Shown one piece after another: positions 10,442 to 22,700 of a stretch of DNA of 64,000 bases; within the stretch, counting starts at the first letter, position 1; every line of letters starts with the position of its first letter. The DNA comes from Mytilus trossulus (lineage: Eukaryota > Mollusca > Bivalvia > Mytilida > Mytilidae). The DNA lies in assembly GCF_036588685.1 (NCBI RefSeq), contig NC_086374.1:22250886-22314885 (forward strand), written 5' to 3'. Both the position numbers and the translations under genes were made by a program. A model generated the notes under the pieces. It was not told where the DNA came from. It made no database searches and saw only the letters and a list, made by a program, of their open reading frames with translations.

Positions 10442-13400
10442 TTATGAACTTCCTAGATGTAAATCTTTGGCAACTAATTCTGCTGTTGTTGTATGCATTT
10501 CTGGACGTTTGGATAGGAAATTCTTTATGGCTGTATCTCTTGAACCTTCCCATGCATATAAGGCTCTAAAAAAAGAAGAAAAATAAGAAATAAATGTTAA
10601 ATTTCGTCTCTAGATACAACTTTGAAGTTATTTATAAAGTAACTAATCAAAGAATTCATATTTAGAAAAATATTCAAAGCGTGACCAAAAAACACATTAA
10701 TTCATGAATGCATGTAGCATATGAGTTAATTATCAGTGTTGTTGGTCACGAGTTAAAACATTTTTTAGATATTTGAATTCTTCATTTAGTTATTCTTTTT
10801 ATTACATTGACAATGGGCTTCCTTTTTAATGGAATTAAAGAAGAAAGTGTAAGAAACTATATTTTTTTCTATGCATTGCCATTCAGTTGCTTTGATCATC
10901 ATGGACATTTCTTGACAACATATATTGTTGTATGGCTTCAGACATGTAAAAAGAATGTTTTTATTTTAATAGGTCAATAGCATTTGTTGCAAACAATGTA
11001 ATAATGTATAGGCAAGTTTGGAACACTCTTCTTTTAGAAAACTTGCAGAAATAAAGAAAATTGCTGATAATAGGAAAACTGCTATTCCTGAAAATACAAT
11101 AAGAACAATGCATGATTGCAAGTTAGCCAATTAATTCAAGTGAATAGATATAAGCATCTATGAGTCACCTTATATGGCCTTTTACAACAGTTAACCCCTA
11201 TTGTATAGTCAACTATAAATAGCACTGACATAACAAAATGTAAAACAATTTTACCAAAAAACAGATCAAAACAACAAATGAAAAACAAATATGACAGATA
11301 TCAACCAACAACAACCACTGAGACACACCTCCAAAGTAAAGACTTCTTTTAATAACAAACTAATAAATAGACTTTACAGTAGGTCTTAAACTATACACCT
11401 TAATAGGAAACTTACCTGTAAATAGGCCGGACAAATTTCATCCGGCCTTGTTCATTCACAAATTTTAAAGCATATTGAATAGAATCCTCCCAATGTGCCT
11501 TCAAACACAATAATAACCATCTGAAATAAACAAAAACAAAAAGAATTAGATATGAAGCACATCAAAAGTGACACCTAAAAATGCACACTATTATCTAAAA
11601 ATCATTAAAACAGTAAATCTTTGAGGATAAAAATGGATCAGGTGTAACACCACTAATTCGGGCCCGGCCAGAAAGCACATACCAGAAAGTAGTACATATT
11701 TAACACAAAATAGTTCCTACGCATGGACATAACTTTCAAAATATTTAGAATATTTTATTAATTTTGGTATCAAATGAAAGCTGCATGACTGCTGATCATC
11801 GTAGAACAATTTTTGACTGATAAATTTGAATAATAAAAAAATGGCATGAAATTTAACCAGATGCTCCGCAGGGCGTAGCTTTATACGACCGCAGAGGTTG
11901 AACCCTGAACAGTTGGGGCAAGTATGGACACAACATTCAAGCTGGATTCCGCTCTAAATTTGGATTGTGATTAAATAGTTGACACAGCATAGGTTTCTGA
12001 CACAGAATGAATGTATTCAAATGAACTTAAAATTTTTGTTTTCTCTTAGAGCAATTCACTAAGCTGTTGCATATTAATCCTCTCAAAAAAATGTTTGAAG
12101 AAATTTTCTTTTTATTTATGAAATTTCAAATGAGAAAAATTGAACCCAATTTTTTAATCACATCCCCCTTTCCCTTATTCCAAAATTAATTTCAATTAAA
12201 ATATTCTAATGGAGTTTGCAACAATTACTACTCATTTAAATACATCATAAAATATTAAGATGTAAAAAAAACTGCTTGTTATCACTGAATGGTAAAGGTT
12301 ATTTAAATTTATCAGTTGGTAGTAAAAAGTGAATATACATTGTATATTGTATATAACAAAGATTTAAGTTCATTCTGGACAAAGAAAGATAACTCCAATT
12401 AAAAAAAATTCTTGCAGATATTTCTTGCTTACTATACTGGACAAAGAAAGATAACTCTTAATTAAAAAAAAAATTGCTATTTCACAATATTGTGAAATTA
12501 GATATTTCTTGCCATTGCAAAATACTGTGCAATTGAAAAGACTTGCTATTGCACAATACTTAATATAATAATTTTAGATCCTGATTTGGACCAACTTGAA
12601 AACTGGGCCCATAATCAAAAATCTAAGTACATGTTTAGATTCAGCATATCAAAGAGGCCCAAGAATTTAATTTTTGTTAAAATCAAACTTAGTTTAAATT
12701 TGGACTCTTTGCACTTTAATTTAGACCAATTTTAAAACTGGACCAAAAATTAAGAATCTACATTTGGTATATCAAAGAACCCCAATTATTCAATTTTTGA
12801 TGAAATCAAACAATGTTTAATTTTGGACCTCGATTTGGGCCAACTTGAAAACTGGGCCAATAATCAAAAATCTAAGTACATTTTTAGATTCAGCATATCA
12901 AAGAACCCCAAGGTTTCAATTTTTGTTAAAATCAAACTAAGTTTAATTTTGGACCCTTTGGACCTTAATGTAGACCAATTTGAAAACGGGACCAAAAATT
13001 AAGAATCTACATACACAGTTAGATTCGGCATATTAAAGAACCCCAATTATTCACTTTTGATGAAATCAAACAAAGTTTAATTTTGGACCCTTTGGGCCCC
13101 TTTTTCCTTAAATGTTGGGACCAAAACTCCCAAAATTAATACCAACCTTCCTTTTATAGTCATAAACCTTGTGTTTAAATTTCATAGATTTCTATTTACT
13201 TATACTAACGCTATGGTGCGAAAACCAAGAACAATGCTTATTTGGGTCCCTTTTTGGCCCCTAATTCCTAAACTGTTGGGACCGAAACTCCCAAAATCAA
13301 AACCAACCTTCCTTTTGTGGTCATAACCATTGTGTTTAAATTTCATTGATTTCTATTTACTTTAACTAAAGTTTTTGTGCGAAAACCAAGAATAATGCTT

Positions 13401-13718
13401 ATTTGGGCCCTTTTTTGGCCCCTAATTCCTAAACTGTTTAAACCAAAACTCCCAAAATCAATCCCAACCTTTCTTTTGTGGTCATAAACCTTGTGTCAAA
13501 ATTTCATAGATTTCTATTAACTTAAACTAAAGTTATAGTGCGAAAACCAAGAAAATGCTTATTTGGGCCCTTTTTGGCCCCTAATTCCTAAAACGTTGGG
13601 ACCAAAACTCCCAAAATCAATACCAGCCTTCCTTTTATGGTCATGAACCTTTTGTTAAAATTTCATAGATTTCTAGTCACTTTTACTAAAGTTAGAGTGC
13701 GAAAACTAAAAGTATTCG

Positions 13719-13753
<35 letters not shown>

Positions 13754-16700
13754 CAACGTGATAGCAATATACGACGAAAATTTTTTCAAAATTTGCGGTC
13801 GTATAAAAAGGAGGGTACATTTTGCCTTTTTGTCAGATCGGAAGTACCTGTTTTGGTACATCCTAAGTTCTGGGAACCAGTTCTTTCTTATATGCAATGT
13901 AAGGTATGTTGATTTTTTCAGTACAGGACACCAGAAGGTGTTGCTTTGACATGCAATGATTGCCACTTTATTTGAACTTAAAATATAAGAGGTGTGCCTG
14001 CTTGAAACGGAGGAATTTAACATAGAAAGCAATGGGACCATGAATTAGTGGTGTACTTCCATCAAAAAATCAAATGAACAAGTTGCACTGACAGTTTCTA
14101 AACAATTGACAATGAAAAATGTTCATAAGAATTTGTAATTGGTTAAATAGAAGCCTGTTTTTGCCTGTTTTTCAGTGCAAAAGTGTAATGTTGATGACAA
14201 AGACCTTTTTTTTTTATTTCTATTTTGCCTACACACATCATTTCAAAGAAGTCTTTGGACAAAATTTGATGCTGATTGGGCAACATTTTTAGTTTTCATA
14301 ATCATTGTCCTCTTTATTAGATGTCTAGTATAGATTTTGATGAGTAATGGAGTTGAAGTTAATAAAGTTGTGCCAAGTATATATTTCAATAAACAGCTGT
14401 GCCATGAGCGCATGATACGCCCATCGTCTTGTGTGTGAATTTTTATGCAATAATCATCAATAATTTCTATCATACGGCCCGACATGTGAAAAAAAAACCT
14501 TTGTTTTTTACAAAAAACTCAATAAAATTTTGCATCATCACCAAAAAAGTATAGACATTTGTATACCATAAAACATCCCATCCAAATTTTATAAGGCATA
14601 TAAAAATAGTCCTTTGAAATGAAGTCCAGATTTCCATTTAAGGAATAATTAATTACCACTACAATCACACAACACATAAGGTGTCAATATGTTTTAACTG
14701 GATATTTATAATCAGTCAGAAAGTAACAAATCAATTAATGTGTTCGTAGATAGAAGATGTTTTTGTGTTCGGTTAAATTGTCCTCTTTTAAAATTGTTAT
14801 ACGATGATGACTGATGTACCCATATTTTGACTATTTTATTATTGTGACTGTTTATTTAACGCATCATGTAAATATAACGGAATTTGATGAGACTGTTATT
14901 AAAGTGAGAGGGTTAGCGCTATAGAACCAAGTTTAATCCACCATTTTCTACATTTGAAAATGCCTGTACCAAGTCAGGAATATGACAGTTCTTGTCCATT
15001 CGTTTTTGATACGTTTTGTTATTTGATTTTGCCATGTATTATGGACTTTCCTAATTGATTTTCCTCTGAGTTCAGTATTTTTGTGATTTTACTTTTTGTT
15101 ACATTCAGATAGAGCTGCTTTACAAAAGTATATCACTTTTATATACTATTTACAAAATAACAAAAAATGGTCAAAGATGACACAGTCTGACTAAACATAA
15201 ATCCTGTGTTGAGGCTTTTCCCCCAAGGATATAGCAATAACCTGTTGTACATTCAGTTTGCATATCTTTATGGTGTTTACTAATTTTGTAACTATGATAC
15301 ACACTTTTGGACAATTATTTATCGTAAACTTACTTTAGTCTGATTTCTGAATTTTTTCTATCATTGAACTTGTATAATTCTTCCATTTTTTTTACTTTGA
15401 TTAAGGACAATGGACTCTGAAATTTAAAACAAATAAATTCTTATTTTTATAATTTTCATATCAATAGATTTAGCAAGTCCTTACAGAAAATGCAAGCATT
15501 TTGTGATATGGTATTATTAAGAACTTATCATTTTAAAAGTTGTGAATTTAGTGTTGTCTTATCAACAAGGCAATCTGGTAGCTATATATATATATGCTGA
15601 ATTGATACCAAAACCAATCTTTTGAGCTGTCTTTCAGAGGACACTTTTATATAGCAGAGACATATAAATACAGAGATTGGCAACTTATCGTTACGGCTAT
15701 TAACCAGCGGTCAACTTCACGCGTGTGCACGAGATTTCTCGAGAGTAGAAAATTCGCCAAACTATCCGCCATATTGATTATTTACAAACAGCTTTAAAGT
15801 ACAGAAAACAACCAAATTATAATAAAATACAATCTATATCAACACAATTCAGTTAAGAGTAATTTAAATTTATATAGAGGCATAGTTTATTTGTAATTTT
15901 TGTAAGCTTTCTTAAGTAATAGTTAATAAAATTATAGGCGAATTTATATCCCGTTTCAAGAAGCCCAAATTTTAGATTCAGTACTCGATAAGGCTCCCGA
16001 CTTTTGGAACAAAAATAAACAAAACTAAGCAATATTTCGAGGTTGTGCTTGTTTAAACAATGACATATAAGGTTTATAAAACGATTTCTTCTATTATAGT
16101 TGGACTAGGATAATCCTGAATAAAATGATCGTTGCGGATAACAAAACTACTTGAATGGTCTCAAAATGGCTTCTCGAGGTCACTATTTAGCACAATTTTG
16201 AGTGAGGATTTATATCCACACATATGTAGCTGTGAAATATTTTAAGAAATAGTTTTAATATCTCTTTGCTCTTGGAGGATTAAGCTTGGTTCTGAGGACA
16301 CACGAGAGAGATATATTTATTAACAGTCTTTATTATTCATGGTATATAATCTTGAGTTTATCACAGTATAAGCATACATTTTTACATGCTGATCCGAAAG
16401 TAGCATATTTAAAAGAAAAAAAGGTTTGTTTTTGTGTTCTTAGTTGTTGTTTTCACATACTGTTTTAAATTTTAAAATATTGACATAATCAGAGTCATAA
16501 TGTTCTTTTACTTGACAATTAAAGCAATGATAATTAAATTACTAAACACATGCTAATGTTCTTGTTGTTAAGCTCCATTGTTTCAGGTTTTAATGTTGGT
16601 AATTAAAAATCTTGATCATGGTAATAAAACTGTTTATAATTTGACACCTATTAATAAGTAAACATTCTGTAAGGTACATGAGGTAAAGATCGAACATGTT

Positions 16701-19700
16701 ATGTTATCAGTAGCTGTATGATTCTTCCTCTTAATAAGTTAGTAACTCATGTATAAATTAAACCACTTGGACATGCAGAAATGTCACCTGTTGTTAACAA
16801 ATCTTTCTAGATGAATTATTAACATCATAAACAAGGTAGTGTGAACCCCTGGTGCTTTTTATCTCCGTGTAAAGTAGCGCAACATATTTTGTCATGTTGT
16901 TATGCATTATAAATATATAATTTTTTTTGTTTGAAGAAGGGAATATCTTTTTGCAATTGCAGACATATATGCACCACGAAGCCTTTTAAATTAAGTACCA
17001 AGCCACTTTGACATTTTGTTTTCATAATAATTAATCAATCTTGGCGGAATGGATGATTCTTAGCTTTTTCTTAGGGAAGTATTACAAAATTAACATAGCA
17101 TGCATGGACAATACAAGATTTTAATTCTGAGAGTCTTTGTCCTGGTCCTTAATACAAAGAAAAACAACAGGGTGTTCCGAGTGATTATTATCGATTGTCT
17201 AGACTGCTGTTAATCTTGTTATCATATGATAAGAGGATGCTGGGTACGAATTTACACGCGTGAAGTCAGCGAGATTTACAAGTCGCTAATCTCTTTAGTA
17301 TACATGTCTCTGTATATAGTTAGTAAACAATTGTATGCACCCTTCCAAAGTGTCCATGAAAAATTAAAGGCAAGATGAAATTAGCAAGGAAAATAATTAA
17401 ATGACAAAACTTATGTTATTATTTACCTCCAATAATAATACTTTATAAAGGAATATTCTGATCTGGTTGGATGTCAGCTTCAGAATATCATTGGCACTAA
17501 ACTGAGACAGGCCACTATCTGATGCTGCAGACCATTTATCACATAATTCTTGACAAGGTACAGCAAGACTTTCATCATATCTATAATTATTATTTTTTTT
17601 TTTTTGAAACAATTAGATCATCTTTATTGCACTAAATGCTGTTTAACAATTTACCTAGCTTACAGCTTTAGGCTAAGTATCCCTGTATATCAATTATTAT
17701 ACATCCAGGGAGAATATATAATAAAATATTATATTAATGTTAGTGTTTTACAATGAAGCATAATACATTATATAAATAAACATCAATACAAATAGATTCA
17801 TTCATTTAAAAATCAAATTGTGTGTTTCTGTTTATAAATCGGGAAAAATTTACGGTTCTACGCCGTGCCGTTTTGTTATTATATTATGTGTATTTACTTT
17901 CTGACATGTACAGGTAACGTGTGTAGGAGTGTCTCGAGAATAGTGTATTGGAGTTAGCCTAACTTTTTAATATTCTTTTATATTGTGATATTATGGATTT
18001 ATTTTTCCTAGCTTACATTCTTGATCATGTTTATTTAGGAAAATACACATATAGGTAAGTGAATAATTATGTTAACTCAAATCAAAAGGTTATTTGCGTA
18101 GCTTTATTTTGTTTGTTTGTGGCACCTCGTGGTATAATATTTAGACTAGGCCAAGGTAATTAGCATATGTTAATTTGTCAACCAGTAATACTTTTACTTA
18201 CAGGTTACAATATGTTGACGTCTTTATTAACATTTTTCCGGTTTCGATGTTTCTTATCGCATTTAATTTTATTATGTCGTTTATTTCTTTTTTAAAAATT
18301 TTAAAGATTTCTATCTTTGTTTCTTTTTTGTTTGAGACAAAATGTGCCTTATATATTGAGAAAAATATAACTGTTATCAGGGTGTTTATATCAGAATATT
18401 TTTTGTCTGCAATTTTATAGCCAGTTATTAAATTTTCTATCTTTAGAATGTGTCTATCTATTTGAAGATAAAGTAAAAGCTTATTTATTTCTTGCCAGTA
18501 AGTATTATTATACCGGCATGTAATAAAAAAATGTTTATAGTTGTCAATTTCTTTGCAAAAATTACAAGTATTGTTTTCTAATACTTTCCACTGAACTAGC
18601 AGTTCATTGCATGGAAGGATGAAGTGAAGCAATTTCCATTTAAACATTTTAAATTTGTTGTTATCTAGGTAATTAAAAATAAAATCAAGAGTGCTTTTAA
18701 ATTTTATTTTTATATTTTCTTCAAAGATTCTTTCCAACTTTAGAAAACCTACAGGTTTTTCTTGCTTATGGGGGACAAATAGTATTGAATATATTTCTTT
18801 ATTACCCATTTCTGGATGAATGTTATGATTGAGTAGTATTTGCAGATTTTTTGAATTATTTATATTGACTGTTGTTTTATATGAGCTTTCTTGCTTTAAA
18901 ATATTCTGCCAATGTTTTGGAATAGCTTTCTTTAATAAGGATAATTCTCGAATCCAATCACGTTTATCTATTATTTTGGTTAATATTCTATTTTCTGATA
19001 TATAACCTTTTTCGTCAAGTATATCATTTACATACAAAATATTCTGTTCAATCCATTTAGTAAATAATAAGGGTTTTCCTTTTGTTTGTATGTTATGATT
19101 ACCCCATAAAATCTGCTTTCTTATGTCTAGAAATGTTTGCGGGGTCTTTGTCTGTCCCCCCTTAACATTAATCCAAGTTTTAATCAATTGCTGATAGAAC
19201 TCAGGAAGGGATTTAAATATTTTTTTGTCTAACATATTAACATTTTTAATGTTCATTTGAAATATCAAAAGGTTTTTACCAAATTTGTTTAAGTAAACTT
19301 GGGGTAAGATTGACCAATTTTCACCAGAATTTTGTTTAAGTTTTAAAATCCAGCGTAATTGAAGTGCTTTGAGATACAAATCTATATCGATCATTTTTAA
19401 CCCTCCTTCTAAATAGTCTTTACAAAGGGTTGCACGTTTAATTTTATCTTTTTTTCCATTCCATATAAATTTATATACTAGAGTTTTAAACTTTTGTATT
19501 ATTTCCTTTGGGATGTACATATTTGATGCAATATAAGTTAAATTTGGAAGAATTAGTGATTTTACTACTATTATTTTACCTATTAATGTTAAATTTCTTT
19601 TCATCCAATTTGATATAATTTTTTCACATTTTTTTAGCTGTTTATCAGTGTTTAGTTTTTGACAGTCTTGATTGTTGTAACCAAAGTAAAAACCAAGACT

Positions 19701-22700
19701 TTTAATGCTATCTGTTTTCCAATTTATGCTTTCAAATTTATCTCTGCTATTTTTAAGTTTTCCTAGCCAAAATCCTTCTGTTTTATTTCTGTTAAGTTTT
19801 AATCCTGATAAACTTCCAAAAGTTTCAATTATGTTCATTGCTAAACTAACATCTTTTGGTGATTTCAGAAAAAGTGTTGTATCATCTGCAAGTTGACATA
19901 TTTTTAGTGAGCAGTTTCTACCATCTAATTTCACCTCTAAACCTTTGAGATTATTATCTTGTCTTAGTTTAATTGCCATAATTTCAACTACTAATACGAA
20001 GGCTAACGAAGAAATTGGACATCCTTGTCGAATTCCGCGAAAAATATTAAAACTGCTGGACACCCAACCATTGTTGAGTATACAACCTTTTATGTCCGTG
20101 TACATTGTTTGAATCCATCTTATAAAACTACTTTTAAAGCCAAATTTTACTAAGGTTTCTGACATAAAGTTCCATTCAAGGGAGTCAAATGCCTTGGAAA
20201 AATCAACAAAAAGTATGGCTCCATCTACTTTAAATTTCTCTGAGTAATCAATTATATCTTGTATTTGTCTAATATTGAAACCTATGTATCTATTTTTTAT
20301 ATAACCTTTTTGGTCAGTATGAATTATTTTTGGTAAAACTTGTTTTAATCTTTGAGCAAGTGCATAAGCTAACAATTTTACATCATAATTTAACAGAGTT
20401 ATTGGACGATAATTATTTAGAGAAAGTGGATCTTCTTTTTTATATATTAATGATATTGCTCCGATTTTTTGTGAAGTTGACAGTTCTCCTTTTTTATGGC
20501 AAAAGTTGAATCATATCTATAATTAGAACAGTAATGAAATAAATAAAAATGCCTCTATGAATAAAGTTCTATAAATATTGCATGAATTATATTTAACTTA
20601 CTTTGTAGAAGTTTATTTGCATCCAATCCATCCGATCAAATATTATTACAATTACCTCTCCTAAATTTTAATTATAAATACAGTAAATTCAGAAAATATT
20701 GTGAGAAGAATTTATAATTGCTAATAATGTGACTTAGTGAGTGTCATAAGAAATCACATTCTTATATCTAATACAGATTTCTGTTAAAAGATTTTCCTAA
20801 AAGGGCACTAATAAGACTTGCATTTTTGTTGATGCCATAGGAAATAGAAAGCATGATAATGCCACATTTTTTTGCAATAGGATGGAAAAAGTATGCTCAT
20901 TCCATTTAAATCACCATAGGAAGGACAAACAAATGGAAGTTTTTAACGACCTTGACTGGCTATACAGCCCTTGCACGGTCGGCCCTGGCTTGCGCCTTTT
21001 TGGGCATTAAATAATTTATATTTTTACCATGTGGTAATTTAAATAATTTAGAATAATAGGAGAATGATCTGACCACTTTAAATAGTTTGTCTGTGGAATT
21101 TTTAAAGAACAAAGCTAAAGAATAATCAATCACATTAACGCCAATCACAGGTCATTACAAGGTATTTTGTTCTCTGTATTTATTCCTTCATAACAAATGT
21201 CTTTTATAGTTTTTGTGAGAAAAAAACCCACATAACACAAGCTCACAAATAGATAATTTTATAATGTCATTCAAAATATACGTTTTATTGAAATATATCT
21301 GCAACTCTCACTCCATAACTAATTATCTTGTTTCAGGGCTATTTATCCTGCACACATATATGTCCGCATCCATTCTTTTGAAATAAAATAAAATGTACAA
21401 TATTAATAAACTTACTTTGGTTTAATGGGTGGCATCCCAACAGCAGAAAACCATGTTTCCCAATCCACTTTGTTCAATACATCAACCTACACAGAGGTAA
21501 ATCAAAAATCAAATCAAATTACTCTGCCATTAAGATAGCCAGGTTTATTTGGAAATTTTATCAATGACCTAGTCTAATTTTGTAACTTTTTTTGTCATAA
21601 ATATAGCTGCGATTAAAAATTCTGAGTATACAGTATGTAACATTTATAATCGCATAGACACAAACAATTAAAATTTTGTAAAATAGGTCAATATTGAGTA
21701 GATGCATTGAATGTATGTAAAAGTTGTAAATATTGAAAAATTGCTAAGGCCAGGATTTTTTAATTTGTTGGTTTACGGATCCGCCGACCCGATTTTGCCG
21801 ATTTCCAAAATAAAAATAAAATCTAATTTTCAGGCTTTTTTTTTATTCTCGCCGACCCTAAGAAATGCATTATCCCTGAAAAATAATTAAAATATCCTTT
21901 TTTATGAAATAAAATGCATTAATCACTAACAGAAGTGATGACACTTTCTGTTGTGAAAAATGAAACTTTCAGTTTACGTTTCTAAAAATAGACAAATCAA
22001 TTATTAATGACCTTGAAATGTTGTTTGCGCAAATAATTTTGCAGAACGAAACCTGTGTTTAAAACCAATTACACAATAAGTTCGTTTCCCTTATTTGTCA
22101 CCAGTCCGTAAGATGCATGTTCTCATATAAATAGACTTGTCCAAATGAGGACAGGTGGAAGTTCAAGACATCAAGTTAAAATACTGAGTTTTAACAAATC
22201 ATTTGATATTTTCTTGTTTCATAGATAATAAAAAAAATATCGTCCATTTGGATAAAAAACGGGAATGCATGACAACAGATTATTTAACCTGATATTCTCG
22301 TTTTTCCAATGGACGAGTCTATTACGTTTTTGACACGTGTGTTGAAACTTATTTTCGTACGACTTTTTTACTTTTTTTTTCTCTATCAGTTTTCGTGCTT
22401 ATTATTTTTCACCAAGTTTTGATTAAAAGCTAAGTCAAATAACTGACGTGAATCTGTTTTTCTTGTTTGTGAATTGACGATTTAATTTCGTCTTTGTCAG
22501 TGTACCCCCCCCCCCCCCTTTTTTACGGGAAATTATTAGACAATGTCATGTGATGTTTACAGCTGAGCAATAATAATTATCAAACTAAAATTTAAGAACG
22601 ATGAAAAAATAGTATGACAAACATATATTAGAAAGGTGAAATATATTTTTATTTTGCATATCAGTTTTCTGTCTTGAAAGATCTTTTTTTTCTTTTTTTT

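Larger units (their letters stand above)
11880..13807. mobile_element. 1.9-kb repeat element with 14-bp terminal inverted repeats
   Basis: TTTATACGACCGCA at 11880-11893 is the exact inverse of TGCGGTCGTATAAA at 13794-13807. The interior is non-coding and built of tandem blocks: two roughly 250-bp units around 12590 and 12840, then four units of about 160 bp from about 13080 to 13700 (anchor CCAAAACTCC at 13121, 13282, 13443 and 13602), then an ACG microsatellite. I recognise the GATGCTCCGCAGGGCG opening as a common bivalve repeat. It sits in an LTA4H intron. Confidence 0.65.

Noticed and set aside
13637..14041. Open frames of 91 and 111 codons with poly-Arg and poly-Ser
   Set aside because: They are created by the ACG microsatellite and the end of a repeat element; no splice or family support.
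14243..14485. 80-codon minus-strand frame as an LTA4H exon or gene
   Set aside because: No similarity to the missing part; the true exon between 17427 and 11520 was found at 15334-15416 with the right phases.
20960..21148. 62-codon minus-strand frame ([16 protein letters not shown])
   Set aside because: Lies in an LTA4H intron, partly in a CAAGGGCTGTATAGCCAG-type repeat; no splice sites or family I could support, so not listed as a gene.
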